From assembly GCA_020809705.1 (NCBI GenBank), contig CP085828.1, positions 5,828,001 through 5,892,000 of the forward strand: a stretch of 64,000 nt of DNA. The letters are read 5' to 3'. This DNA comes from Calonectria ilicicola. Lineage: Eukaryota; Ascomycota; Sordariomycetes; Hypocreales; Nectriaceae. The notes under the pieces are model-generated. The model was not told the DNA's origin, ran no database searches, and worked only from the letters and a program-made list of their open reading frames with translations. Shown here piece by piece: positions 36,430 to 46,610 of the stretch (the stretch's first letter is position 1; each line of letters starts with the position of its first letter). The position numbers were made by a program, and so were the translations under genes.

Positions 36430-36528
36430 GATGGGCGAAAGCTCGCCTTCCCTTATTTCTGGATGGGCGAAAGCCTGACTTTGTTTATTCCTTGATGGGC
36501 GAAAGTCCAACTTCTTGATGGTTGAAAA
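36430..36528 (+). repeat. Four tandem GAAA-tetraloop mini-hairpins
   Basis: GATGGGCGAAAG occurs at 36430, 36462 and 36494, and the variant GATGGTTGAAAA at 36517 (spacing 32, 32 and 23 nt). In RNA, copies 1-3 fold as GGGC-GAAA-GCUC, GGGC-GAAA-GCCU and GGGC-GAAA-GUCC. The 3' arms differ yet stay pairable through G-C or G-U pairs, and copy 4 replaces the closing C-G by U-A. The loop is a GNRA tetraloop. The array lies just 3' of the RRM-like gene, possibly in its 3' UTR. Confidence 0.6.
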
Positions 36529-36548
36529 CCCATGGGCTTCAGTCCTAA

Positions 36549-36597
36549 GGTCGTTATGGCAGCCCTGCGGGGAGTGGGTTCAATTCCTACAACGATC
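36549..36597 (+). ncRNA. tRNA-like fold (acceptor stem + T-arm, no normal anticodon arm)
   Basis: GGTCGTT (36549-36555) pairs with AACGATC (36591-36597), including one G-T, as a 7-bp acceptor-like stem. Directly next to it, GTGGG-TTCAATT-CCTAC (36574-36590) is a canonical 5-bp/7-nt T-arm with the GTTCAA B-box core. Only 18 nt (able to form a small GCAG/CTGC or CCC/GGG stem) replace the D and anticodon arms. It may be a decayed tRNA, the tRNA-derived end of a short retroelement, or a tRNA-like 3' structure. Confidence 0.4.
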
Positions 36598-38113
36598 TAT
36601 CCTCATTTCATGCCTAACTCTTTTAATTCAAAGCGAGAATCCCATCCCAAACATATGTATGGGACCAGGGGCAGAAATTAATCACCGATTCCTATTACAG
36701 CTCTCCTCCTATTGCTCTGATAGTGGTATTTATGTTTGGATAAAAAACAAGTTATCAAGTAAGTCTTGCAGATGCAAACCCAAAATAAGAAAGATCTGAT
36801 CTCTATTTCCGCTTAGGATGTAGGAAAAAGCTCAATTTAACCGACAAAAAACAGCAACTGTTTTTATAATAACAATTGGTTTTTTTTTCTCCCACAATCT
36901 ACAGCAAGGTTATAGTATCAGCTCCTAAATCTAACTCCCTCATCAGCCATGTACGACACAACTCGGAGATGACATCAAAACCCTGTCAATACCAATGCAT
37001 TAAATGCCACTTCTCCGACCAAGATGTATTCAGTATTCAATTGCGAATAATTACGAAAGCGTACAAGATGATGATTGGACGCCGTTATATTCTCAGACCT
37101 AAGATGTTATCAACCCAAGAATATATCAACGACGAATTACGGCGTCGTTACCATATAAAGAATAAGCAGCGTCACGAACTCTGAAAAGATTGCACACTAT
37201 TTGATTTCAGTCGTCACACTTTTGGACACATCAAGTTGTCTCTCCACGCCTCATTGAATTTCCCGTCTTCGTGTGCGACTTGCTCAAAGATATCATAGCG
37301 GTGGCTTAACTGGATTAGTGTGAGGTAATACTTGTGCGTGTGAAAGCTGAAGGCTGTGTCATATGAATTCAAGTTCTCACAGCTGTGTTAGCTGTGTATT
37401 TTCTTTATTCCCATTGAATTTCTTCTATTCTCCGTGTCTGTCTTCCAAGGTTTAGGGTGTCTACTTTGTTTATTGCATCCCATATAGCATATCGGTATTC
37501 ATGAGATTTAATGTTATCCAGACAGAACTATCATAAACTTGAGAAATTAGTCAATGTTAAACGCGTATATTTATTCCACTATTGAATAGGACCTTGAGTG
37601 CCTGTTGCATCTTTGTTCATTACAGAAGACCTCATTCATCTCCGTGGTTGAAATGTAATTTCCCGGAAATTGACGAGTGACTGCGATAACTCTTCCACCA
37701 CTGACATACCGACCCAATTTTGTATACTTGGAACACCATAAAGTAAGACAACTCTTGATGCACAAAGATGTCTAATGGGGTAAGCCGTGAGCCAATCAAT
37801 GAATGAGGTTCACCGCGCACACTGGAGTCTGCCTGTTCCGTGGTGAATACCCCTCTTCACACCGCTTCTCGGGTCCAATCTCTTCCGATTCATGGCTAAT
37901 CTCGCCTACCGGGTCACAGCACCTTATTTTAGTATCACACCTAAATCTCAATCAGTGGTCTTGGAACTCCGAAATTATTTTCTCTGCCAAGTGAGGCTGA
38001 CCAAGAAAAAAATAAAGAAGGCCAACCAAGTATTTTCTGCTTTGGTTCATTTCGTCTAGCCAATTGACCGTAGGCAAATTTTACTTTCTTTCATTTGCCA
38101 AGGGGGAAATAAC
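36598..38113. other. Gene-poor spacer with one weak open frame
   Basis: A plus-strand open frame of 102 codons at 36876-37184 has a basic C-terminal half and a C-x3-C-x2-C stretch (CQYQCIKC). It has no recognised family and no coding support beyond length, so it is not called a gene. The rest is AT-rich. Confidence 0.4.
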
Positions 38114-38133
38114 AAAAAAAAAAAAAAAAAAAA
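38114..38133 (+). repeat. A20 homopolymer in the 5' leader
   Basis: Twenty consecutive A's ending four bases before ATG 38138. It may act as an A-rich leader that favours initiation, and its length is likely unstable. Confidence 0.85.
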
Positions 38134-38137
38134 GACA

Positions 38138-38887
38138 ATGTCCATTTCTTCATGTTGTCTCAAAGGGTTCGAATGGGGCGGAACCCCTACCGGTCGTATT
38201 GATCAGATTGCCGACTTGGACGTCTACGTGGCAGGCGGTGATAGCACGGTGTGCGGCATTCTCATCATCCACGACCTCCTGGGCTGGACGTACCCCAACG
38301 CTCGCCTCTTGGCGGACCACTACGCGCGGGAGATTAATGCTACCGTGTACGTGCCCGACTTCTTCGCCGGCGAGGTTCTCCCCGCGGACATCATTGATGC
38401 CGAGAGGTGGTCGGAGCTCGACCTCGCCAGCTTCATGACGCGCAACTCGCGCCAGAACCGCGAGCCGCAGGTGTTTGCGTGCGCGAGGGAGCTGCGCCAG
38501 CGGCACGGGAGGCTCGGAGCCGTCGGCTTCTGCTACGGCGGGTGGGCCTCGTTCCGTCTCGGGGCCTCCGAGCACCAGCCGCCGCTCGTCGACTGCATCT
38601 CCGTGGGCCACCCTTCGCTACTGACGACGGCCGACATTGGCTCCGTCGCGGTTCCGACCCAGATCCTAGCACCCGAGATAGACCCCGTCTACACGGCCGA
38701 GCTCAAGAAGTACACGTTTGAGACGCTGCCGACGCTGGGCGTGGCCTTTGACTACCAGCACTTCCCCGGCGTCCGGCATGCGTGTCTAGTCCGAGGCGAC
38801 GAGAAGAACGAGGGCGAGAGGGCGGCCATGGTTCGGGGGAAAAAGGCTGTTGTCAATTGGATGAAGCACTGTCTGCTTGACGAATAA
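38138..38887 (+). CDS. Dienelactone hydrolase family alpha/beta hydrolase
   Basis: A single exon of 249 aa. The catalytic triad of the DLH family (PF01738) is visible: nucleophile Cys132 in GFCYGG, Asp182 in APEIDPVY, and His214 in GVRHACLVRGD. HDLLGW near residue 45 contributes the oxyanion region. Length is typical for fungal members. Substrates are probably small lactones or esters, as in aromatic-compound breakdown, but the physiological one is unknown. The coding region is very GC-rich while both flanks are AT-rich, and there is no intron, unlike most neighbours. No signal peptide, so cytosolic. Confidence 0.93.
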   Translation: MSISSCCLKGFEWGGTPTGRIDQIADLDVYVAGGDSTVCGILIIHDLLGWTYPNARLLADHYAREINATVYVPDFFAGEVLPADIIDAERWSELDLASFMTRNSRQNREPQVFACARELRQRHGRLGAVGFCYGGWASFRLGASEHQPPLVDCISVGHPSLLTTADIGSVAVPTQILAPEIDPVYTAELKKYTFETLPTLGVAFDYQHFPGVRHACLVRGDEKNEGERAAMVRGKKAVVNWMKHCLLDE

Positions 38888-39978
38888 GGCGGACGGATAC
38901 ATACAGAACAGACTAGGTTTCTGTCCTTTGCTGAGTTTAATGATATTATACGTGTAAAAGTGAGTGTGGCAACCTGTCTTGTTCTCTGAAACACGGTCAA
39001 AGTTTCGCGTATTCACTGGCACTTGGTCTCACCGTCTTTTATGCTTGCATTAATTACGGACTTGATATTACGTACAGCTCCTCTCGGTTAACCCTGTGGA
39101 GGTGGATCGGGTGGGTTTAACGAATAACTTGATGAGGGGAGGGGACACGAGCGGAGTTGTGCCCCATCGTCACGATCCGTCCTAGGCGAAGAAGCTTAGC
39201 ATTAATATACGGCCCGAAGCGTAATAAACAAGTGGATGGCATACATGGGCAGGCCTCCCTCTCAGTTCCGCCTCCACACTGGTTCCCGGCCGATCACACA
39301 CACCCTGTTCAAGGAGATGAGGCAAAACACTTCACAAACACAATTTATGAGAAACAATACAGTAGTTATTTTGAACAATAAGGAAATGGCGTTGAAGACC
39401 TCAGCCAAGAAGTCTACCTCATCTGTATGTACATGTACGCCAGCCAACCGTGACGCCAATCGAAACCAGCCCTTTGCCACCCAATCACCCTGTAGCCCCC
39501 CTTCCTAAACAGCCTTCCATTATCCTAGGGCTCTGCGCAACAACCTAGAGGAGCGTTTGAGCCCCAATCCTCAGAGTAAGAGAAGAGAGAAAAGAAAAGA
39601 AAGAACAGAGCGATAACCAATCGAAACATAAAAGGAAAAGGAATATGCACTTCCAGAACGCGATTTTGTCGGCAAAAATACAGTGATCTCGGCGTCGGGC
39701 CCAAACAAAAAATATAGATCAGAAAATAAGCGACCAATGATGCGAGGAAAGCAACCCAAAAAAACACGGTGACCAAAGTGGCCAACCGAGAGGTAATGCG
39801 TCCGCTAATACGCCAATAGTCGTGACAGGACGCTCGCTATGATATCCACACAATGTCATTTGCTAGATGCCCAGCATCGTCATGAAAAAAATGCGTGAAT
39901 CAATCCATCGTTGCAACGGGCGAGCCGTTTAATCTTGGTCCATGAGTCGTGTCAGAAGCAGTTGGGAAATGTCTCAGT
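38888..39978. other. Convergent spacer
   Basis: 3' regions of the hydrolase and Ase1 genes. A hydrophobic 86-codon minus-strand frame (39525-39785) lies in what should be the Ase1 3' UTR and is not supported as a gene. Confidence 0.5.
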
Positions 39979-42390
39979 TCAATAGACGTCTTCATCAGTC
40001 CACTCGCTCCCCGAGATGATGCGGTTGCCGTCTTGATCAATCATCACTGGCCCACCACCGTACACAGACGCAGACGGTGGAATTCCCCGAATACGCTTGG
40101 ACTGGCTGCTTGTTGGTCGCTGGTTCTCGGGAGTGAATCGCTTCCCCCGCGCAGCACGCAGCTTGGCGTAGTAGGCGTCTGAAGCATCGGGTTCGGGCTC
40201 GCTGTTATCGTCGTACGTCTCCCAGTTCTCAGACCCCGAAACGTTGGTAGATGAGCTTGAGGTGCCAGAAATCTGTCTCGGTGGAGGCGGAGGCTGGCGG
40301 AAACCGCCGTGCGAACGAATGGTCGCGTAACGGTCGTCGTAGTCCTCGCTGTAGCTGTGAGAGTGATGTGACATGCCGGAGGCAGAGTTAGAGAGGGAAG
40401 TCTGTGGTCTGTCGTCATACACATCCTCAGGCTCAACGTGACGCACAATACTGGAGGCAAGGCCAACAGATTTGTAGGGGTTTGCCGGGGGCTCGAATTC
40501 AGCGCCTCGGACGAGCTCTCGCATTTTGGGAGGAGGAGCACGCATCAACGGAGGGCCTTGGCGAAGGACATCGGCTCGTGAGTCGGGTCGGGGACGCTCG
40601 GGGGAATTGTTGCCGTGCTTCAAGTTAGACAGAGGAGCACGGGCGGGAATACGAGATGGGCTGCGAAGGGGGCTGCTGTTGGGGTTCGAGGCCATAACTG
40701 AGGCTGCTTGACGCTTTGTCAAGGTACCGCCGGCTGTGGGTGTCTTGGTCATGGAACGAGGTGGAACAGCCTTGGGAGCTGTAGCGGTAGCGACAGCAGG
40801 CTTGCTCGGAGATTTGGGAGTTTTGTTCTGGGGAGGAGGGCCGGCAGGAGTTTTGGAGCGATTAGGGGGCGCAGCTCTCCTGCTGGATTCAGAGGCTTCC
40901 AGCTCGTCAAGATATCTCTCGCCGAACACTAGGAATGGGCGACCGTATTCGTCTTCCCACTTGGAAAGAACCTTGCGCAGGTCGGCAGTGACCTTGGGCA
41001 GCTCCTTGGCGATTCGCTTGCGCATCTTCTCCTCGCGCAGGAGTTTACCGGGGTCTCGCTTCTCTCCTTTTTGACCACGGGCCATCAATCGCGAAGCGTC
41101 CTGGCTGGAAGCGTTGAGCTCATCGCGTTCTGAAATCAGGCTCTTGTGCTTGTCAACGAGAGCGAGAGTAGGGGCTCGCTGCTCCTTGAGAGACTCTAAG
41201 CGTGCAACCTCGCGCTCATGGGCTTCCAAGAGCGCATCGCTGTAGACATCGGAAAAGGCAGGGGTGAATTCGAGCATCTCGTCCTCACAGAAGTATAGCG
41301 AGTCCCAGAGTTCTTGAAGCTTGATGCGGGTATCTTCGACAAAGAGGTGGAGGTTTTGACGCTTCAGCTCGTTTAGGCGTGCAAGCTCGTCCTCAAACTC
41401 GTTGATTTGACGAATTCCGCAACCGCGGTTCTGGTTGAGGAATGTCTTTGTCTCGGCCTCATCAACACCAAGCTTGATCCAGAGGGCGTCGACAGCGGCG
41501 CGGAGATCCTTGAGGCGCTTCTCGCGGTTCTTCTTCTCATCAGAGAGTCTATCACGCTTGCCTCGGAGTCTGGTGAGGTCCTCCTCGTGGAGACCAAGCT
41601 GCTCAGGGGCATCTCGGTAGTACTTGACAATTGCGCCATCCTGTTGCGCCTGAGGGATGCCGAGCTCGGCCCAAAGTCCGATGATTTGGTCGGCGAGCGT
41701 CTGCACGGTGTTGATGCGACGGGAGTACTCCTCGTACACACGAGTGAACTCGTTGTCTAGCTTGTCGACGTAGGTCGGTGATAGGTCGAAGTTGGGAGGT
41801 ATCGACTGGTTGGGTCCTGTGGGTGGCAGAGGGATCTGGACAAATGTGGGCTCGAGATGTGAAGAGTAGGACTCGAGGGCTTCGACAAGCTCTGCGACAT
41901 GTTAGTAAATTAGTGGCATTGGCGCAATCAGGCGAACGCACTCTTGACTTGTTCGAAACGCTCCTTGTGAAGACGGCTGATTTGGCCGTGCTTCTCCTTT
42001 AGGAGCTGCAGGCAGCGAGCCAGGGGGTATGTGATGGAGAGCTCATCATCCTCCTGGTTGCTCCGTCGGTGCTTGGAGTCGTCTAGTGAGGCCTCCATCT
42101 GGCGGATGATGGTGATGATCTTCTTGGCCTCATCGACCATCTCCTTCTTCTCCTGATTCACCAGGCGCACCTGGGTGTTTAGCGCTTCAGAGAGAGCTGC
42201 GAAGAGCTGTGTAAAGAAACGGGTTTGTGAGCGACTCGTCGAGTTTGGATGGGGGTTCGGCAGCAAGCCGTGAACTTACCTCCTCCTCGCGGGCCTCGCG
42301 CTCATGGTCGGGCACGCCAATTTCGTCAAAGAGGCCATGCAGCTGGCCAATGCTGTTGTTGACCTGCTGCGCCAGGTAACTTGTATCCAT
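39979..42390 (-). CDS. ase1: Microtubule-bundling protein Ase1/PRC1/MAP65
   Basis: Three exons, 42390-42280, 42206-41942 and 41891-39979 (introns 73 and 50 nt), 762 aa. The N-terminal two thirds are long helical/coiled-coil segments with the family periodicity of short LWxxLG motifs (QIIGLWAELGIP, ALWIKLGVDE, LWDSLYFCEDE), followed by the conserved microtubule-binding spectrin-like part (FGERYLDELEASE). From about residue 480 the protein is disordered and rich in Ser/Pro/Arg, with several proline-directed sites (NKTPKSPSKP, SPLRSPSRIP, NNSPERPRP) of the sort phosphorylated by CDK1. Ase1 crosslinks antiparallel microtubules in the spindle midzone in anaphase. A housekeeping gene; start ATG 42390 gives MDTSYLAQQV. 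Confidence 0.93.
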
Positions 42391-44832
42391 GGCTGGCGGA
42401 ATGCTTGCTCGATGGCAGCGCAAAAGAGTGTAATGGGCAGGAGGATTGTTATTTACAAGTCGGCAGGTGTTGCCAGACTGAAGCAGAGGGTATCAATCAA
42501 AACAAGCGGTGGCTGGGTGTTAACCGAATGGTGGAGTGTACGTGGGGTAGCTGTGCAGATGGAGAAATTGGATTCGCTGTTTACTTTCTCTCGGTTCGGG
42601 TCATCGAGTAACAGTCGGTGGACAGAGCATCCCAGGCGATGGTTGTGTTGTCGTCGCGATCCAGCAGAGGCCGTGGGCTGGTCGATGGCAATGGTGGTTG
42701 AGGGGAAACAGAGAGCGTGGGGAGAAGCGCTTGTGAAGAGTAAATTGAGAGAAAGAAAGAGAGTGAGACAAATTGCGTCCAAGTTGAACGGCCGGCCCAG
42801 GTGTATTCACGGTCCAGGATAGCTGGCTGCGCGGCGTCTTCCCTGCACACAAGCCATAACGGCGCGTTGCCACGGGAACGCAGTAGCCTAGATGAGGATG
42901 GCTGCAGGGCGACCCATCCCACCGAGAGGCTGTTTCAGCGCAGTTACCCCGCTGTCGCACGCAGCCATGGGGCGCGGCGGGTCCTGGACAGGCCTCGACA
43001 AGCCGCAGAGGCCACTGGAGCCAGCTGCTCTGAACTGGTGGCCTTATCGGTCCACTGCGGACATGCTGCGAGCCCACTGAGCTCCCGCTAGAGAAGCGCA
43101 CTTTCCACTGAGCTGGGTTTTCCTCAGGCGACCCTGTCCCGGCCGCCCCGTTCATCTCCAGGATGGTGTGCCAATCGCTATTGGCCTCTGCCTGTGGCTG
43201 TCGGATCACCATGGTCTGCGACAGCGCCAAAGCGTCGTGATTGATTGGATGTTTCTCGCTTGGTTTTTTTTTTAGGGCCTGGCGGATCAATAATACACTA
43301 TCTCCCAATTTCAATTTTCTTGGTTGTGGCCATTCTTTCCTTTTTCCTTCTCTATTTATTCCTTTCCCAGGGGAACCCAGTCAGGGCCGGACGGACTAGG
43401 AGCTTGTTGCAGTGGCAGTGCGCGTGAGTTCATCTGCACCGGGATGAATACAGAAGAAGAAACGAAAAAAAAAAGAGAGATTTTGCGAACCCACACGTGT
43501 GTACCTACTAATTGACCACTAACACTACGGTATTATGCATGCATGCGACGTTGTGCTGACCTCCGGCGCCATAACAGGGGCAATGACACACTACTCGTCG
43601 CCCTCGTCGCCGTGGCCACCAGGCGGGCCACGAACTTGCAGAAGCGCAATGACTTGCTTCTCACTCGCTTCGGCGGCTTGCCGTGCATTTCATCGTGCAT
43701 GTGCAGAAAAGCAAGACAGGCAGAAAGCGTGTAAGCTTGCGAACCGCTGCGCGATCAACGGCGCTTAATTCATGCAACAAGCAAAGAATAACACAACAAA
43801 CCCGATGAGGGCATCTCCCCGCCGTGGAGAGCTGGGGAGACTACCGAATCCGGCAGGGCTGCCACAGCCCGCCCACCTTTTTGCGCTTTGCACAAAGCAA
43901 ATGCAAATGCAAAAGCAATGAGGCCCCCAGACATGTTTGCTCTTAAACGTGCTCAGGCCCTCACGAGCTGCTCCAGGGATCGACCGCAATCAATTAAGGG
44001 CCAAATGCGGCTTGTCTCCCTAATGTCATCCCTAATAGTGGCATCTGCACGTGGCGCATCTTGTCGGGTCTCTGCGAATCCTACGTAACCAGGGAGGGCG
44101 GACGTCCGTCTGTGAGGCCTAGCTTCATGTAAACATTGCCCCCCCCCATCCGCTCCCCAGGATCACCAGGGCCACAAGGACTATGTACATGGGCCATTGT
44201 TTGCGTCACAAGTGCCAAAGCCAAAGTAGCCGGCTGCAGCAAAATGGGGGCCACCAGAGATGGCAAATGTCCGATGCGCTGAAACCCCATCTAGCTGCGG
44301 CAACCAGATCTCTCTAGTCATGCCCTCCAAAGTAAACAAAGTGCCTCAGCCAGCCATTGGTGTTCCTTGGCCCTGTGTCGGGACCTGAGCTGCATTCGTG
44401 TTGCACTGGTTCGGCAGCTGTCGGGCCTGACGACGGTGCCGGGTGGAGACACAACACGGACTTCAAATGTAAACAAAAGCCCTAGGAGGCCACCCCCGAA
44501 TGATCTGCCCCCAGAGTCTCCTCATTAGTAAAAATGACGGCACAGCTTTCATCTGCCGAAATCTTCGTATCCTGAAATCACGGATTGCAAATGGCCACGT
44601 TGAAGCTTGTTGCCATCTCAGCCACAGCTCACATACATACAAACACACACACATAACTGCAATGATACAATACAAAAACACTTTTTGGTCTCCCTGCATA
44701 TTGCATTGCTTAAACCGCCGTCCCACCATGGGCCGTGGCGAGTACGCATGTTGTGTCACTTCGCGTCATTGTGCCTGTGCCTCGAGGAAATGCAATGCAC
44801 ACCACTTCAATTCATTTCAAAATTGTGTCTCA
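42391..44832. other. 2.4-kb intergenic gap
   Basis: The right-hand promoter of ase1 and then sequence up to the 3' end of the sulfatase gene. Several 60-240 codon frames overlap on both strands between 42450 and 43310, in GC-rich DNA, without domains. No gene supported. Confidence 0.5.
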
Positions 44833-46323
44833 TTAAATATTCTCCCGCTGCGGGTATCCGGTTACACCCTTCGTCCCGGGGTGGTCCGCATCAAAGTCGA
44901 AGCGGTCCGGGATCTTCAGTCCCTCCCTCTCGTAGTCGTGCTCTCTGAATCGCTGCACCGACATGCCGTCCCTCCACAGCCACAGGTCTTTCGTCTCCGT
45001 CTGCCACTTTTCCAACGCTGCCCGCATGCCGAGCAACCGCTCCCTATGCTCAGACCTGTCAGCAAGATTGTGAATCTCGTCTGGGTCCTCTTCCAAATCA
45101 TATAGTTCCTCCGGCGGTCGGCAGATGTAACTCTTCAATGCCCTCTTCCCAACCATAGCAGGGGCATCGTCCGTCGCAGAATTCCTCATGCCCTCAAACG
45201 AGAGAGAGGCATACAAATCCATGGCGAACGGAAAGTCGAGCTTCCAACACACATTGCGATGGTATTTGTAGCGGCGTGTTCTCATGTACCGCGTTGGCCA
45301 GAAGTTTGTTACTTCATGGAACGTGTGCGACCCAAATACATGGTCCCATCCACTCTGGACAGTGACAGCATCTGCAATCGGGAGAATGGACCTTCCTCGC
45401 CTCGGGCCCTGAAATCCCTCGGGCGTTTGCAGATTCCCATGTCCTGCCCAGTCGAGGAAGGTGGGCAAAATGTCGATATAGGACACCATGTTTGTGTTGA
45501 CTACACTAGAGGCCCTTCCAGGGACCCTAAGTAGAAATGGAAGTCGCACGCCCGCATCGTATAATGTTGTCTTGGAGTTTACAAACGGTGGACCATTGTC
45601 GCTTAGGAATAACACCAGTGTGTCTTCTGTTAATCCAGCACGGTCCAAGGCCTGGAGGACAAGCCCAATTCCTTGATCAAGTCGGTTGATCGATCGATAA
45701 TACTCGACGAGTTCTTGGCGTACTTCTGGCAGGTCCTGCAGGAATTGGGGAATTTCGACCTCATCCGGCTTGAAAATGCGGTCCTGCAAGCGGGGGTCGT
45801 AGTTGCCCTCGACATTGCCAAATCCGCCCCGGGTCGCCAGTACTCGATGAGGATCAATGTGCCCAATTGTCAGGAAAAACGACTTGTTTTCCGCTTTGGC
45901 TTCTTCAAAGAACGCCTTAGCCTTGTCGGCAATCTTAGCCGTGTCTCTCGAACCGTCTTCCTTGCGGGTCTGCCATGGGAACCTAGACTCAGGCCCGACA
46001 TGAACCTTGCCCAATATACCCGTTTTGTACCCAATCTTGTTGAAGACAGCGGGTGCCGTCTCGACATTCTCAAACGTCTGAAACCCGTTGCGCGAACCGA
46101 CGAGTCCGTAGCTCCCGTTCTCATGGGTATGCAAGCCGGTGTAAATGGTGGTTCGACTCCCACTGCATGAAGCGGTGCTGGCAAATGCCATATCAAACCT
46201 AGAACCAGAAGCAGCGAATTTATCCAGGTGAGGTGTCTGAAGTGCCTTGCACCCATAACATCCAATCTGCTCGCGGCCGAGGTCATCGGCGATGAGAAGA
46301 AGAATATTCTGTGAGGGCGCCAT
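44833..46323 (-). CDS. Type I sulfatase family enzyme
   Basis: A single exon of 496 aa with the alkaline-phosphatase-like sulfatase fold (PF00884). LLLIADDLG gives the metal-binding Asp pair at 13-14. CSGSRTTIYTG (Cys53) is the formylglycine site, GKVHVG and GHIDPHR follow, and LFLSDNGPP supplies the last metal ligands. The usual C-x-P-S-R core is C-S-G-S-R here, with Gly in place of Pro. No signal peptide, so probably cytosolic, as for many fungal alkyl/aryl or choline sulfatases. Closest by pattern is the N-sulfoglucosamine sulfohydrolase-like branch (TGLHTHENG, ELYDLEEDPDEIHNLA). Next to it upstream are a Zn2Cys6 regulator and an MFS transporter on the same strand, a possible sulfate-ester utilisation group. 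A TATA-like box lies about 64 bp upstream. Confidence 0.92.
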   Translation of the reverse strand: MAPSQNILLLIADDLGREQIGCYGCKALQTPHLDKFAASGSRFDMAFASTASCSGSRTTIYTGLHTHENGSYGLVGSRNGFQTFENVETAPAVFNKIGYKTGILGKVHVGPESRFPWQTRKEDGSRDTAKIADKAKAFFEEAKAENKSFFLTIGHIDPHRVLATRGGFGNVEGNYDPRLQDRIFKPDEVEIPQFLQDLPEVRQELVEYYRSINRLDQGIGLVLQALDRAGLTEDTLVLFLSDNGPPFVNSKTTLYDAGVRLPFLLRVPGRASSVVNTNMVSYIDILPTFLDWAGHGNLQTPEGFQGPRRGRSILPIADAVTVQSGWDHVFGSHTFHEVTNFWPTRYMRTRRYKYHRNVCWKLDFPFAMDLYASLSFEGMRNSATDDAPAMVGKRALKSYICRPPEELYDLEEDPDEIHNLADRSEHRERLLGMRAALEKWQTETKDLWLWRDGMSVQRFREHDYEREGLKIPDRFDFDADHPGTKGVTGYPQRENI

Positions 46324-46386
46324 CGTCTTAATCCAATGTGTAAATTTCAGTTGACAAAATGAACAACATTTGGCGCAACACCTTGT

Positions 46387-46394
46387 TATTTATA
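46387..46394 (-). promoter_or_regulatory. TATA box of the sulfatase gene
   Basis: TATAAATA on the minus strand, about 64 bp upstream of the sulfatase ATG at 46323. Confidence 0.45.
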
Positions 46395-46610
46395 CGACGC
46401 CCGGGTTCATCATCCGGATCTCGTTGTATTGCGTGATGGGAGTCCGTCATGGTGTGGACCTGCCCATTGGGCGATGGCCCGAACCCGACGGCCCGAGGCG
46501 GGGTACAAATGACCGTCCACGCGTCCTCCCAGCCATCATCAGCGTGGGAAACCTGGCAATGGAAGCAAATTATTTCAGGATGTAGAGTTTGTTCTTTATG
46601 CTGAACATCA

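Noticed and set aside
36430..36441. Hammerhead ribozyme core (CTGATG...GAAA)
   Set aside because: The conserved CUGANGA is not complete and there is no stem II between it and GAAA; the units fold better as simple tetraloop hairpins.
36876..37184. 102-codon frame with Cys-rich stretch
   Set aside because: No recognised family; AT-rich surroundings and a T tract upstream make chance or relic more likely.
39525..39785. Hydrophobic 86-codon frame on the minus strand
   Set aside because: Lies in the expected 3' UTR of ase1; T-rich sequence read on this strand gives Phe/Leu runs by chance.
42601..43314. 237-codon minus-strand frame upstream of ase1
   Set aside because: Overlaps other long frames on both strands in the GC-rich ase1 promoter; composition is not protein-like.
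43535..44290. Small frames around 43.5-44.3 kb
   Set aside because: Under 80 codons and overlapping on both strands, with no start context or domain.
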